From: Serripes groenlandicus | Taxonomy: Eukaryota > Mollusca > Bivalvia > Cardiida > Cardiidae | NCBI GenBank assembly: GCA_031761405.1 | Contig: JASEVX010000008.1 | Coordinates: 72,952,723-73,016,722 of the forward strand | DNA length: 64,000 nt | Reading direction: 5' to 3' | Notes under the pieces: model-generated | The model's database searches: none | The model's input: only the letters and a program-made list of their open reading frames with translations | Told to the model about the DNA's origin: nothing | Made by a program: the position numbers and the translations under genes | In this document: positions 22,012 through 34,006 of the stretch, one piece after another | How the letters are laid out: each line of letters begins with the position of its first letter | Position numbering within the stretch: position 1 is the first letter of the stretch

Positions 22012-22161
22012 ACATGTATCCAAACTGCAATTGGCCGATGTAATCGAATATCTGTCAACCTGTTGGAACACATTCCTTTTCGTTTCGTTGAAAGTGCTCT
22101 AAACGAGTATCACAGATATAAACTAATCACGAAACACGGAAATGCCGAAATTAACCATTAA
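22012..22161 (+). pseudogene. 5'-truncated retroelement ORF end
   Basis: The plus-strand frame reads TCIQTAIGRCNRISVNLLEH, then IPFRFVESALNEYHRYKL and KHGNAEINH before TAA. It is followed by a ~120-bp AT-rich 3' UTR ending GGAGGAAATAAATAAATAAA, a form common at mollusc LINE 3' ends. No catalytic motif is present and I do not recognise the protein family from this tail. It abuts a partial TTAA MITE on the left. Confidence 0.4.
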
Positions 22162-22290
22162 TCTGAGACAAACATATATATATATTCATTTGTTGTACAT
22201 GATGTTTATACGTTCTATTTACATTGTTCTGTGTTATTAAATTCATGTAAATCTCCTACTGCTTGGAGGAAATAAATAAATAAATAAAAT
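22162..22290 (+). mobile_element. LINE-like 3' UTR with (AAAT)n tail
   Basis: AT-rich sequence following the truncated frame, ending in GGAGGAAATAAATAAATAAAT. It resembles the tail of a target-primed retroelement. Confidence 0.45.
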
Positions 22291-22764
22291 AGAGCATGAA
22301 ATTATTTTTAAATCAGACCAAAGCTTTTAGAGTAGGAGATTTTTTCAAAGATTGCATTACAGGCATGATTTTAATGGAAACAAGCCAACTTTAACCAACT
22401 TTATAACCCCTTTCCACCTTTTCCTTTGATTTGTTAGTTATGTCAGAATGTGTTCTGTATCTGCTGTTACACTACAAAAACTTTGTAACAATTTGTTTTA
22501 AATATTAATGGTTTTATTTGGACTGTAAAAAAATGTTTGATAAATTGCCAAGTTTAAAAAATATATCACTATAACATTTATTAAGGACACTTAAAGAACA
22601 CTTCTAGAACAAATTTAATAATTGCAACAACAACAACAACAGGAAGTTTAGTTTGGGCAATGTTTTAACAAAACACTGGGTTATAATGGATTGTCATAAA
22701 ATATTACGTACATAGTGATTTGTAAATACATTTTCTTCTCATTCTAATGATAAAAGCAGATAGA
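22291..22764. other. Unassigned interval
   Basis: AT-rich, with a short CAA microsatellite near 22628-22641. No exon or element boundaries recognised. Confidence 0.4.
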
Positions 22765-23837
22765 AACAAGAGGGCCATGATGGCCCTGGAAACGCTCACC
22801 TGATTTTATTTTTTTTCGCTTAAGCTATATAAGCCCCGCCCCCAGGCAGCCATAGTTTCAGACCAATCAACTTGGCTTGAAGGAATCTGATAGAGGGTCA
22901 CCCTAGGAACATTTCTACAAAATTATTTGAAAATCGGCCAGACACTTTTGGAGGAGAAGATTTTAAGTTTTCACTATAGCCAAATAATGCAAAATAGCCC
23001 TGCCCACTGGCGGCCATGTTTTTTTACCAATCAACATGGCTTGAAGGAATCTGAAAGATGGTCATCCAAGGAACATTACTACAAAATTATTTGAAAATCG
23101 GCCTGACACTTTCGGAGAAGAAGATTTTTTAAGTTTTCACTATAGCCATATAATGCAAAATAGCCCCGCCCCCTGGCGTAAATGTTTTTCGACCAATCAA
23201 TATGGCTTGAAGGAATCTGATAGAGGGTCATCCAAGGAACATTTCTACAAAATTATTTGAAAATAGGCCTGACATTTTCGGAGGAGAAGATTTTTTAAGT
23301 TTTCACTTAAGGCAAAATAGTCTAACTGATATTTTCAGATTTTTATTTGACAGCTATCCAGTTGATATTTGGTTTGTATTCGCCACAGACAACCATGGTT
23401 TTTCATGTTCGACCATTGTATTCAGCCATGTCATTACAGGCAATGAGAAAACATGGTATCTCATGGTCAACCATGGTATTCAATGGTTAACCATGGATAT
23501 TGATGACCATGGTCAACCATGGTTATAAACTATGGTGCCATTTAACATAACATGGTTTTCCATGGTAGACCATGGTTGTACAGTGATGGTATATCATGGA
23601 GTACCATGGTTTTTCATTGAAGAATACCATGGTTTTTCGCCTGGGGAGTCTATGTAAAACAAGGGACCCCCAGGATGGGGTCATATTTGACCCCATTGCT
23701 ATATTGGTAGAGGTCCACTAGATGATGCTACATACCAAATATCAAAGGTAGGGCCCTCTTCTTTTAGACAAGAAGAATTTAAAAAAAAATTCTCTATGAG
23801 TCTATGGAGAACAAGTGACCCCCTCAGGTGAGCTAAC
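22765..23837 (+). mobile_element. Chimeric tandem-core element (core A, palindrome block, core B)
   Basis: Starts ACAAGAGGGCCATGATGGCC...GCTCACCTGA. It has three core-A units to ~23310, a cluster of CCATGG palindromes at 23385-23640, one core-B unit at 23640-23820, and ends CTCAGGTGAGCTAACA. Different core types within one pair of ends indicate recombination or template switching. Confidence 0.65.
23385..23640. repeat. ACCATGGT palindrome cluster
   Basis: At least eight CCATGG/ACCATGGT palindromes with half-sites (CATGGT, AACCATGG) between them, at irregular spacing. They could pair in many alternative hairpins. Function unknown. Confidence 0.7.
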
Positions 23838-25158
23838 AAGAGGGCCAAGATGGCCCTAAATCGATCACCTGAATGATAGTAAATTAAAAGCAAATATTTA
23901 ACTGCAAATATCTGTGAAAATTTGATCAGGAGTTCAAATGAAAACTGCAAGGAGTGGACACTCAGTTAAAGAAATAGTTTATCAGTAAAAGCCATTTGTA
24001 TCTTGAAATCTAACAAGAACTTTAATAAGAATTGAATTATAAAGTTTTGTCATTTTGCACCTTTCCTGATGCCGCTTTGCTGCCCTGTTTGTCAACGAAA
24101 TCAATATGGCTTGAACATTTTTTGTAGAGAGTCACTCAAAGAACATTTCTGCCAAATTATCTTGGAATCTGACAAATGGATTATGGAGATGGAGGTTTTT
24201 AAAGTTTGCGTATTTGTCTTCATTTCTGATGCCGCGGCAAAAAGTTCTACACAGAATGTAAGTCTTTGAACAATATTGAAAGAGGACCATGAAAGGAACA
24301 TTCCTGTGAAGTAATGTTGAAATTCGTCAAGTGGAATGGTTAGAGTTGTCATTTGTAGCTAAAAGTTCAATTTACCCCTTTTGTGATGACGCGAGGTTGC
24401 TATGATTTTGTAACCAATCAATACGGCTTGAACAAATTAAGTAAAGGATCACTGAAGTAAGATTCCTATTCAATTATTTTAATATCAGACAAGGACTTAA
24501 AAACAATGGAATTTCCAAATTTTGTAATTTTGCCACTTTTCTGATGCCTCTTGACTGCCATGTTTTTCAACCAAACCCTATGCCTTGAACAATCTTTGTA
24601 GAGGGTCATCAAATGAACATTTCTACTAAATTATTTTGCCCCCTTTCTGATGCCGCAGCAACCAAAGTTCTACATGGAATTTAAATCTTTGAACAATGTT
24701 GAAAGAGGGCCACCAAAGGAACATACCTGTGAAGTTTTGATGAAATTGGTTCTGTGGTTTAGGAGGAGATGTTTACAGCTAAAAGTTACAATGGACGATT
24801 TTGCCCCTTTTCCGATACCTCCTGACTGCCATGTTTTCAACCAAACAGTATGCCTTGAACAATCTTTGTAAAGGGTCACCCTAGGAACATTTCTACCAAA
24901 CTATATTGGTATCTGACATGCAGATTTAGAGGAGAAGATTTTTAAAGTTTGTACATTTTGCCCCCTTTCTGATGCCGCAGCAACCAAAGTTCTTAATGGA
25001 ATTTAAATCGTTTAACAATTTTGAAAGAGGGCCACCAAAGGAACATTCCTGTGAAGTTTGGATGAGATTAGTCTTGTGGTTCAGGAGGAGATGATGTTTA
25101 AAGCTAAAAGTTAATGACGGACAAAAAGTGATCAGAATAGCTCACCTTGAGCCTTTGG
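23834..25158 (+). mobile_element. Tandem-core element, core D (copy 2)
   Basis: AACAAGAGGGCCAAGATGGC start directly abutting the previous element's end. The same triplet organisation as 10841-12405, ending AGTGATCAGAATAGCTCACC...GAGCCTTTGG. The final hairpin is decayed. Confidence 0.7.
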
Positions 25159-25544
25159 CATAATAGCCAGTGTGACCTTGTTCTTTGATGCAAACTTTTC
25201 CAAACTGAACTTTGCATAAAACATAAAGAAATTTGCGCCACAACTGAAAGTGCTAGAGCACTACCGTTGTTTGCTAGGACGGATTAAAAGAAGAAACCCT
25301 AAAAGCCCCCCGACCCCCCCCCCCCCCCCCCCCCCCCCCCCATTTAATGTTGGGTGGCATTTACAACTGTGAACAGAGACACATTTACAGATGGACAGTG
25401 AGTCATCCCAACAGCTTACCCAAGCACTTAAATGTGCTTCAGTAACATATAAAGATATAATATAAGATTCAATGGCACATTCATCATACATACAGATTAG
25501 CATAAGACAATACATAAATAACTTAAAAACATGCTATATTATAT
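25159..25544. other. Unassigned, with ~30-bp poly-C tract
   Basis: An uninterrupted C run at about 25313-25341 preceded by GACCCCCC. Otherwise no recognised element or exon. Confidence 0.5.
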
Positions 25545-25610
25545 CATTCATACAACAATTTTGCAACAGACAACTTTGAAAACATCTGGCAAAATATATG
25601 GGAAATTTCT

Positions 25611-25839
25611 TTAACCCTTTCCCACATATATGCACTTTTAGATGACTCTGCTGCAGACGACTTTTGAAAACACATTGACAAAAGGAGAAATTGCTCAAAG
25701 CAAGCCATTTCTTCTTTTGCCACAATGTTTTCAACTCTTTTCATTAATTATACCTTTGCTTATAGAGATTACCCATGATTTTGCGAATATTTTTTCAAAG
25801 TCGTCTGCTGCAGAAATGTTGTATGTGGGAAAGTTTTAA
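25611..25839. mobile_element. TTAA MITE, full length
   Basis: TTAACCCTTTCCCACATATA ... TGTTGTATGTGGGAAAGTTT. Mirror-image CTGCAGACGACTTTTG / AAAGTCGTCTGCTGCAG and GAGAAATTGCTC / CCATTTCTTC blocks are present. A left-half copy precedes it at ~25545-25605. Confidence 0.75.
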
Positions 25840-25862
25840 ATAAAAGTATGATTATTGGAAAC

Positions 25863-26082
25863 TTAACCTGTTCCAATCTCATATAACACATCTGCAACAG
25901 ACATTTGAAAATGGTTAGTCAGAACTATGAGCCACTCTATAAATAAAAGAACATGTTTTGAATAAAGATAAATAAAATATCTAGCAAAGGAGAAATTGTT
26001 TTTCATGAGCAATTTCTCCTTTTTCCTCAAAAGCAATCTGCTGCACAAGCATCGGAAAGTGTCTGTATGAGGGAAGGGTTAA
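25863..26082. mobile_element. TTAA MITE, full length
   Basis: TTAACCTGTTCCAATCTCAT ... GTCTGTATGAGGGAAGGGTTAA, with the family interior GAGCAATTTCTCCTTTTTCC. Confidence 0.65.
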
Positions 26083-26107
26083 CATGCTATATATACTGAT
26101 TGATAGC

Positions 26108-27689
26108 ACAAACAAGAGGATGATGGTGGTCCTATATCAATCACCTGATTTAACTATATTGAGATATATTAGGAAGGACTGTACTTTCTAAGTCTTGCCT
26201 GAAGCAGTAAATTTATTAATAATTGTGTGACCCAGGGCGATAATGATGACCTTAAGCTATATGACATATATTTAGGTTCAATGTATTTTTTAAAACCATG
26301 AGCCCCCAGGGCAATAATGATGACCTTTAGCTATATTACATACATTTATGTACAATGTATTTCTTAAAACCATGAGCCCCCATGGGATGGGGCCAACGTT
26401 GACCCCCATGGAGATAATAATGACCTTAAGCTATTTACATATATTTATGTACAATGTTTTTCTTTCTGAGCCCCCAGGGATGGTGCCAACTTTGACCCCA
26501 CGGTGATAATGTCAACAACAATGACTAGAGTACCATTTTATGATTCTACATACCAAACAGAAAAGCTCAACACTTGCAGTTTTTAACAAATAGATTTAAA
26601 ACTCTTTACTGTGTACATTTAAACTTTTTGCTCCACATATATACTGAAATTAAGCCATGCCCCCTGGTTGCCATGTTAATCAATGGATTAGAATGATTTG
26701 AAAACTCATTGGAGAGGGTCACCAAAGGAACATTTGTGCCAAATTATTTAACCAGGTCAGTAGTTTTGGACACAACTATTCCTAATGATTTTATTAACCA
26801 CAAAAAAGAAAAAGCCAAGTCTGACTCCCATGTGACCAGATTTTTCCAAGAATCATTAAGATGTAAACATTATTGGTAGAGGGTCACCCAAGGATCATTA
26901 AGATGTAAACATTATTGGTAGGGGGTCACCTTAGGATAATTAAGATGCAAACAATATTGGTAGAGGGTCACCCAAGAATCATTAAGATGTAAACAATATT
27001 GGTAGAGGGTCACCCAAGGATCATTAAAATGTAAACAATATTGGTAGAGGGTCACCCAAGGATTATTAAGATGTAAACAATATTGGCAGAGGGTCACTAA
27101 AGGATTATTAAGACGTAAACATTATTGATAGAGGGTCACTAAAGGATCATTAAAATGAAAACAATATTGGTAGAGGATCACCCAAGGATCATTAAAATGA
27201 AAACAATATTGGTAGAGGGTCACTAAAGGATCATTAAGATGTAAACAATATTGGTAGAGGGTCACCTCAGGATTATTAAGATGTAAACAATATTGGTAGA
27301 GGATCACCCAGTGATCATTAAAATGAAAACAATATTGGAAGAGGGTCACTAAAGGATCATTAAGATGTGAACAATATTGGTAGAGGGTCACCCAATGATC
27401 AATAAGATGAAAACAATATTGGTAGACAGTCACCCAAGGATCATTATGATGTGAACAATAATAGGGTCACCTAAGGAACATTTGTGCCAAATAATTATCA
27501 AATCTAGCAAGTACATTGTACTCTTGTATATTTTTTTTAGTTTTCACCATAATTATATATATATATATATATTTATAAGACAAACAAGCATAGGCCATGG
27601 TTTTCAACTGATAGTAATGATTTGATTTATCTTGAGTGATCTCAATGGCTCAGCTCACCCTACACTTTGTGCTCAGGTGAGCTTAAAAG
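26108..27689 (+). mobile_element. Tandem-core element carrying a 42-bp minisatellite
   Basis: Starts CAAACAAGAGGATGATGGTG...AATCACCTGA. ~110-bp units with AATAATGATGACCTTAAGC at 26210-26530, core-F-like sequence, then a 42-bp array. Ends CTCACCCTACACTTTGTGCT...AGGTGAGCTTAAAAG. Confidence 0.7.
26865..27470. repeat. 42-bp minisatellite
   Basis: About 14 copies of AGAGGGTCACCCAAGGATCA plus TTAAGATGTAAACAATATTGGT. Spacing measured as 42 bp. Because 42 is divisible by three, long minus-strand frames appear (14-residue repeats), but these are a by-product. Confidence 0.85.
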
Positions 27690-27946
27690 TGAACAAGCAG
27701 TTTGCTCCATACACTTCATAAGTCATAGGGATGGACCACCAAACCAACCAACAGGCACATTAATGCTGACAGTTCATATTATTTTAATATAAATTGACTA
27801 TCCCTTGATCACATGCAGACACATTTTACCAAATCTGCTGCAGAAAACTCCTGAAAACACTGAGGGAAAGGGAGAAGTAGTTCTGCACGAAAAAAAATCC
27901 ATTTTTTACATCAACATTTTATTTTTTTTATAATCCTTCAAAAAAA
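27690..27946. other. Unassigned with MITE fragment
   Basis: A weak TTAA MITE fragment near 27810-27880 (ACATGCAGACACATTTTACC, CTGCTGCAGAAAACTCC). Nothing else recognised. Confidence 0.35.
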
Positions 27947-29057
27947 ACTACAAGAGAAGCCCAAGAGGGCCAGTATCGCTCCACGGCCATAAGGCAAAAA
28001 TAAAATCTCCAAACAGCCCTGCCCCGTGGTGGCTATTTTTTTTACCAACCACCATGTCTTAAAGGAATCTTGTAGAGTGTCACCAAAGGAATGTTTCTGC
28101 AAAATTATTTGAAAATATGCCTGACACTTTCGGAGGAGAAGATTTTTTAAGTTTTCACTATGGTCATATAAGTCAAAATAGCCCTCTGGCGGCCATGTTT
28201 TTCGACCAATCAACATGGCTTGAAGGAATCTGATAGAGGGTCACCCAATGAACATTTCTACAAAATTATTTGAAAATCGGCTGAACACTTTCGGAGAAGA
28301 AGATGTTTTAAGTTTTCACTATAGCTATATAACGCAAAAAAGCCCCGCCCCCTGGCGGCCATGTTTTTCGCCCAATCAACATTTCTTGAAGGAATCTAAT
28401 TAAGGTTCACACAAGGAACATTTCTACAAAATTATTTGAAAATCGGCCTGACACTTTTGGAGGAGAAGATTTTTTAAGTTTGCTCTTTAGCCATATAGGC
28501 AAAATAGCCCCGCCCTGTGACGGCCATGTTTTTTTACCAATCAACATGGCTTGAAGGAATCTGATAGAGGGTCACCCACGGAACATTTCTACATAATTAT
28601 TTGAAAATCTGCTAAACACTTTTTGAGAAGAAGATTATTTAAGTTTTCACTATAGCTATATAAGGCAAAAAAGCCCCGCCCCCTGGCGGCCATGTTTTTC
28701 GCCCAATCAAAATTTCTTGAAGGAATCTAATAAAGGGTCACCCAAGGAACATTTCTACAAAATTATTTGAAAATCGGCCTGACACTTTCGGAGAAGAAGA
28801 TTTTTTAAGTTCTCACTATTTTTTTCTTTCGGTTGCCATGGAAACCAGAATTTTGGATGGATCAAAAAAAATTGAAGGAATTTAGTAGAGGACATTGAGA
28901 GGATGCTTCCCATGAAGTTTCAACCAAATTGGCCAAGTGGTTAGGGAGAAGAAGTCGTTTAAAGGAAAAAGTTAACGCACGCACGCACGCACAGACGCAC
29001 AACGGACAATTCGCCATGACATAAGCTCGACTGGCTTTCAGCCAGTGGAGCTAAAAA
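27947..29057 (+). mobile_element. Tandem-core element, core A
   Basis: Start ACTACAAGAGAAGCCCAAGA with GGGCCAGTATCGCTCC. Six ~165-bp core-A units, then a distinct 3' segment (GGTTGCCATGGAAACCAGAA, CGCACGCACGCACG) and hairpin end ATAAGCTCGACTGGC...GTGGAGCTAAAAATG. The start matches the element at 63105. Confidence 0.75.
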
Positions 29058-29272
29058 TGAAAAATTTCTAATTGAAAGTTTGATTATTAAATCGAGTTAA
29101 ATAGCGTGGGCAAAGGAGAAACAACTTATTATGAGAATTGTTTAAAGACATCTTATGTAGGCAAGTCAAAATGTGTCTGCATGTGGGAAAAAATTATTGG
29201 AAAGTGTAGATGGATAGACATTCTTATCTCAAATGATTTGTATTAAGTAGAACAATGTCAAAATTTCAATGG

Positions 29273-29540
29273 TTAAATTGGTGGGAGCGTAATTGATCTA
29301 TCTTGACCGGCAGTGCCATCTGGCCACACTCTATTATTTCCTATTGTTTTTGTGTTTGTTGTGTCAGTTGGTGGCATTGAATGTTCACAATTATTGCTAT
29401 TAGTCTCCATGAAAACCGACTCAGTAGTTGACTGTGCCTTCCGATAGTGTTGATTAATTGGTGGTAAAGAACAATTGTTTCGGTCGATTTTATGTTTTTC
29501 ACTGGTCTCTGGTTCCTCAGTATCTCTAAAGAAAGATCCT
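29273..29540 (-). CDS. Cytoplasmic tail, terminal coding exon
   Basis: An acceptor with a long polypyrimidine tract (TTTTTTTCTTTTTGGTAG) is followed by 268 nt open to a TAA stop. The phase-2 entry exactly fits the phase-2 exit of the transmembrane exon, with the split codon giving Leu. The 88 residues are hydrophilic: GSFFRDTEEPETSEKHKID near the membrane, then Asn/Thr/Ser/Pro-rich sequence with LPPINQHYRK, ending ITLPPI. No catalytic domain is present, so the tail would act through docking motifs if at all. No clear AATAAA was seen just downstream. Openness, splice site and phase match make this much more likely than chance, but the protein family is not recognised. Confidence 0.65.
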
Positions 29541-29587
29541 CTACCAAAAAGAAAAAAACAAAACAGATTTTTTTACAGGAAAACTTG

Positions 29588-31002
29588 AACAAGAGGGCCA
29601 TGAGGCCCTGGAATCGCTCACCTGAGAATGGGCTGTTTAAGACATAACTCTCTCATGCTCAAGCCAAACATGTGGCTTCCAGAGTGTTAACAAGATTTCC
29701 CTTAAATTTGGTCTAGTGACCTAGTTTTTGACATGACATGACCCATATTCGAACTTGGCCTAGATATCATCAGGACAAACTTTCTGATAAAGTTTCAACA
29801 TGCTCAAGTTTAAAATGTGGCTTCAAGAGTGTTAACGAGATTTTCCTTAAATTTGGCCTAGTGACCTACTTTTTAACCGGACATGATCCATATTCGAACT
29901 TGGCCTAGATATCATCAAGACAAACTTTCCGACAAAGTTTCAACATGGTCGAACTTGGCCTAGCCATTACTTAGACAAATATTCTGACAAAGTTTCAACA
30001 TGCTCAAGCCAGAAATGTGGCTTCTAGAGTGTAATCAAGATTTTCCTTAAATTTGGCCTAGTGACCTAGTTTTTGACCGGACATGACCCATATTCGAACT
30101 TGGCCTAGATATCATCAAGACAAACTTTCCGACAAAGTTTCAACATGCTCAAGTTTAAAATGTGGCTTCCAGAGTGTTAACAAGATTTTCCTTCAATTTG
30201 GCCTAGTGACCTACTTTTTAACCGGACATGATCCATATTCGAACTTGGCCTAGATATCATCAAGACAAACTTTCCGACAAAGTTTCAACATGGTCAAGTT
30301 TAAAATGTGGCTTCCAGAGTGTTAACAAGATTTTCCTTCAATTTGGCCTAGTGACCTAGTTTTTGACCCGACATGACCTATATTCGAACTTGGCCTAGAT
30401 ATCACTATGACAAATATTCTGACAAAGTTTCAACATGCTCAAGCCAAAAATGCGGCTTCAGGAGTGTTAACAAGATTTTCCTTAAATTTGACCTAGTGAC
30501 CTACTTTTTGACCGGACATGACCCATATTCGAACTTGGCCTAGATATCATCAAGACAAACTTTCCGACAAAGTTTCAACATGGTCAAGTTTAAAATGTGG
30601 CTTCCAGAGTGTTAACAAGATTTTCCTTCAATTTGGCCTAGTGACCTAGTTTTTGACCCAACATTACCTATATTCGAACTTGGCCTAGATATCACTAAGA
30701 CAAACATTCTGACAAAATTTCAACATGCTCAAGCCAAAAATGCGACTTCAGGAGTGTTAACAAGATTTTCCTTAAATTTGACCTAGTGACCTAGCTTTTG
30801 ACCCCACATGACCCAGTTTCGAACTTGGCCTAGAGTTGATCGAGATATATGTTCTGATAAACTTTTATAAAGATTGGATGCAAAATGTTGCCTCTAGTGT
30901 AGTAACAAGCAAATGTTGACGACGGACGACGAACGACGGACGACGGACAAAAGGCGATCACAATAACTCACCTTGAGCACTACGTGCTCTGGTGAGCTAA
31001 AA
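29588..31002 (+). mobile_element. Tandem-core element, core C
   Basis: Starts GAACAAGAGGGCCATGAGGC...CGCTCACCTGAG and ends AACTCACCTTGAGCACTACG...GGTGAGCTAAAAA. About nine ~143-bp units (GGCCTAGTGACCTA, CCGACAAAGTTTCAACATG). It lies in the intron just upstream of the 29.3 kb tail exon. Confidence 0.8.
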
Positions 31003-31179
31003 ATACTAGCTACACATTACAGTGACAGAAAATCTTAATGTTTTAAGAAACTCCAATCTTGATTGGTTGGCTTTCTAACAGCCCCCATTATTAGATCTTT
31101 GACTGTAATGCAGTAAACCTATGTTTATGCCCCACTCTGGATCATAGTAAAATTGAATAAGGAAAAATTAGATTTATAG

Positions 31180-31560
31180 ATGTTTAAGTAAAGGTAATAA
31201 GTTTGCTTTTTTAAATTTTGTTGACGGTCAAGGTCACAGGAACCTCAACTTAAGCAGGTTCATCTTAGTTCTAGTTAAGTTGTTTAGATGAGCAATGTTG
31301 TTAGTAGTGTCTAGCTAGAATGACATGATTTGGAGATGATGTCTTTCAAGTATGAGGACTTTTCACAAATTTGGCAGAGTGACCTAATTTTTTTACCCAG
31401 TTTTAAATTTGGACAACATTTGACATTTGAGTTGTTATTATGTTCTGATAAACTTTCATGAAGATTGGATGCAAAATAATGCCTGTTGAGTGTTAACAAG
31501 GCAATTGTTGACATTGCATGGCAGACGAACGACATACAAAAGGTCATCACAATAGTTTTC
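31180..31560 (+). mobile_element. Decayed core-C element end
   Basis: Core-C-like phrases (CAGAGTGACCTAATTTTTTT, TTCTGATAAACTTTCATGAA, GTTAACAAGGCAATTG) end in GGTCATCACAATAG. The segment is fused to a MITE right half. Confidence 0.45.
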
Positions 31561-31634
31561 AAAAGTAAGTCATCTACTGCAGAGACGTCAGAAAGCATCT
31601 ATATGTGGGAAAGGGGGGGGGGGGGGGGGTTAAT
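31561..31634. mobile_element. TTAA MITE right end with poly-G expansion
   Basis: AGTCATCTACTGCAGAGACG ... TATGTGGGAAAGG, then a G run of ~19 before TTAA, where the family normally has GGGTTAA. A second G run before TTAA lies at ~31702-31718. Confidence 0.6.
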
Positions 31635-31639
31635 GAAGA

Positions 31640-31968
31640 ATCAGTTATCAGTACTATGTCCATGTGTTTTATGAATGAGGATATTACACAAGCAGACTAT
31701 GGGGGGGGGGGGGGGGTTAATGGATCAAAGCAGATGGAGGTTGAAATAGAACTGATGTAACAAAAACTAATATAGGAGGGATGCAATAGAATTTGATGTA
31801 ACACTAAATGTAACTAAAATAGGAGTGGTGTTCTGTGGAAACCAACCGTTTGACATTTGATCCAGATCTGTAAGATTATCTGCCCAGTCTTATCAGACTC
31901 TGCACTGTCGACCAAGAAGTCATAGAAGGTGCTAAGACGCTTTTATAAAGCAGCATCAACTTTGACCC
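31640..31968. other. Unassigned; resembles 44330-44530
   Basis: The stretch GACTCTGCACTGTCGACCAA...AGTCATAGAAGG just before a TTAA MITE resembles AACTCTGCACTGTTCTCCAA...AGTCAAAGAAGG at ~44420-44458. This suggests an old duplicated segment. No exon seen. Confidence 0.4.
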
Positions 31969-32162
31969 TTAACCCTTTCCCACATACAACATATCAGCAG
32001 CAGACAATTTTGAAAACATCTAGTGAATAAACACAGAAAACCCTTTATGAATGAAGGTATAATAACTGAAAAAAGTTGAAAGAGGAAATTGCACCAAGAT
32101 TTCAAAAGACATCTGCTTCAGAGACGACAGGTAGCGTCTATATACATGTGTGAATGGGTTAA
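31969..32162. mobile_element. TTAA MITE
   Basis: TTAACCCTTTCCCACATACA ... AGCGTCTATATACATGTGTG, ending GGGTTAA. The interior is shortened. Confidence 0.65.
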
Positions 32163-32267
32163 AAAGTGTTTTTTCCACAGGTATAATAATTATGTCAAGG
32201 TTGGTGTTCCTGGAGCACCAGTGACCACTTATATGAATTTCTATAACAAACTAGATGTGTTTGTGAA

Positions 32268-32502
32268 CCACTGATGCCCCCGAATGGCAACATCTAGGTC
32301 AAAGGTTAAGGTCGCAAGGTCAAAAGTTTTGGTACTGACAGAAAGGTCATGTCACAAGGAATACACATGTGAAATATGGTAGCCGTACCTGTTATGGTTC
32401 AAAAGTAGTGGTCAAGGTTAAAGTTTTTTTTTTCGACAGACAGACAGATAGGCCAAAAACTAGATGCCCACCAAATCGGAGATTCCGGGGGCATAAAAAG
32501 CT
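32268..32502 (+). mobile_element. Short element ending GGGGGCATAAAAAG
   Basis: CACTGATGCCCCCGAATGGC at the left and GAGATTCCGGGGGCATAAAA at the right, with GGTCAAAGGTTAAGGTCGCA inside and (GACA)n. The same ending type closes the core-H elements at 59312 and 62195. Confidence 0.5.
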
Positions 32503-32754
32503 TTTAAAGCAACACTGGGAAAAAAGCCATCTGAAAGATTGGAGGTACAGTTTTGAGATATAGTTGAAAATAGTTCGGGGAAAAGAGCAATTAGCTTTTC
32601 AACATTAATTGCAGTTCTCTGCTGCAACAAAGGTTTTGTATCAAGCAAAGTGACACATATCATCCCAGTGTAACCAATGTTCAACCTGGCCCATGAGTAA
32701 ATAAGCAAGAATGCATGAAAATTACTATTGCTAGCACAGATACAGAGTAAACCT

Positions 32755-33265
32755 ACTACAAACTGATCTCTATCTGCAATTATTATTCTAGAGGATGATC
32801 TTCATCTGCACTATCTAATAATCAAGAGTCTGATCTGTAGCTGCACTATTAAGTAATGTAGAGGCTGATCTATATCTGCAATTATTATTATAGAGGCTGA
32901 TCTCTATCTGCATTATTTGATAATCAAGAGGCTGATCTCTATCTGCATTATTTAATCATCAATAGGCTGATCTCTATCTGCATTATTAATTAATCTAGAG
33001 GCTGATCTCTATCTGCACTATTTATTAATCTATAGGCTGATATATATCTGCTGTATTTATTAATTAAGAGGCTGATCTCTATCTGCATTATTAATCATCA
33101 AGAGGCTGATCTCTATATGCACTATTACTTAATATAGAGGTTGATCTCTATCTGCACTATTAATTATTCTAGAGGCTGATCTCTATCTGCACTTTTTAAT
33201 AGTTAAGAGGCTGATCTCTATCTGCACTATTACTTAATATAGAGGTTGATCTCTATCTGCACTAC
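32755..33265. repeat. 35-bp minisatellite
   Basis: About 14 copies of GAGGCTGATCTCTATCTGCA plus TTATTAATTAATCTA with variable AT-rich spacers. Spacing measured as 35 bp. Confidence 0.85.
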
Positions 33266-33656
33266 CTCAGGCTAAGTTGACCTAAAAACATTTTCCCATT
33301 TTAGGAACAGTTGGTTGGGAAGGGTTGTATCAAGTTTCAATGCAATGCATATAGTAGTTACTGAGATATAGAATCTTAATATTAAAGTTGCATGCCAAAC
33401 TTTGAACAGAATTTCTAAGAAAAACAAAGGGCCATAATTATATGCAGGATAGAGTTATTTAACTTGATTATTTACATAGGTGTGAAAGATGGGAAGCATT
33501 ATAGTTAGTTTCAATGCAATATATCAAGTAGTAACTGATCTTTGGTGAAATAGATGTACTTCCATGCAAAACCTTAACCAAGGTGTGACACCGATGCCGA
33601 CGCAGACGAGAGGTCGAGTACAATAGCTCTTATATTCTGTGAATAGTTGAGCTAAA
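33255..33656 (+). mobile_element. Tandem-core-type element 3' portion
   Basis: Two related units (GTTTCAATGCAATGCATATA and GTTTCAATGCAATATATCAA) followed by GACGCAGACGAGAGG, AGTACAATAGCTC and GAATAGTTGAGCTAAAAA. This is the same end-module logic with a different hairpin. Confidence 0.5.
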
Positions 33657-33823
33657 AATCAAAGCCTTTACAAAACATGGAAATATCTGTGTAACCAAAG
33701 TATGCTCCAGGAATCGAAGTGCCCATGTAGTCCTGATAATGAAACATCCTATAAAGTTTTGTCAAATTCGGTGCCTGCAGGCAAATAACCCAAAGACGGA
33801 TGACTCCAGTTATATAAGAATTA

Positions 33824-33995
33824 CCCTTTCCAACATGCAGATGGAATCCGAGGCATTTGCAGCAGATGGCTTTTGACACAAATGTTTTCAACTCTATTCA
33901 GTTATAATTCTATCATTTATAAAAATGTTCCAATTCTTCAAATAGATGGTTTTTATAGTTGTCTGCTGCAGATTTCTTGTTTATGTTTATCTGAA
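33824..33995. mobile_element. TTAA MITE, decayed
   Basis: CCCTTTCCAACATGCAGATG, GCAGCAGATGGCTTTTGACA and AGTTGTCTGCTGCAGA match the family. It sits just downstream of the transmembrane exon donor. Confidence 0.45.
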
Positions 33996-34006
33996 TGTAT
34001 ACTTAC

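Noticed and set aside
26912..27433. Minus-strand frames with 14-residue repeats (VTLYQYCLHLND)
   Set aside because: By-product of the 42-bp minisatellite inside a transposon.
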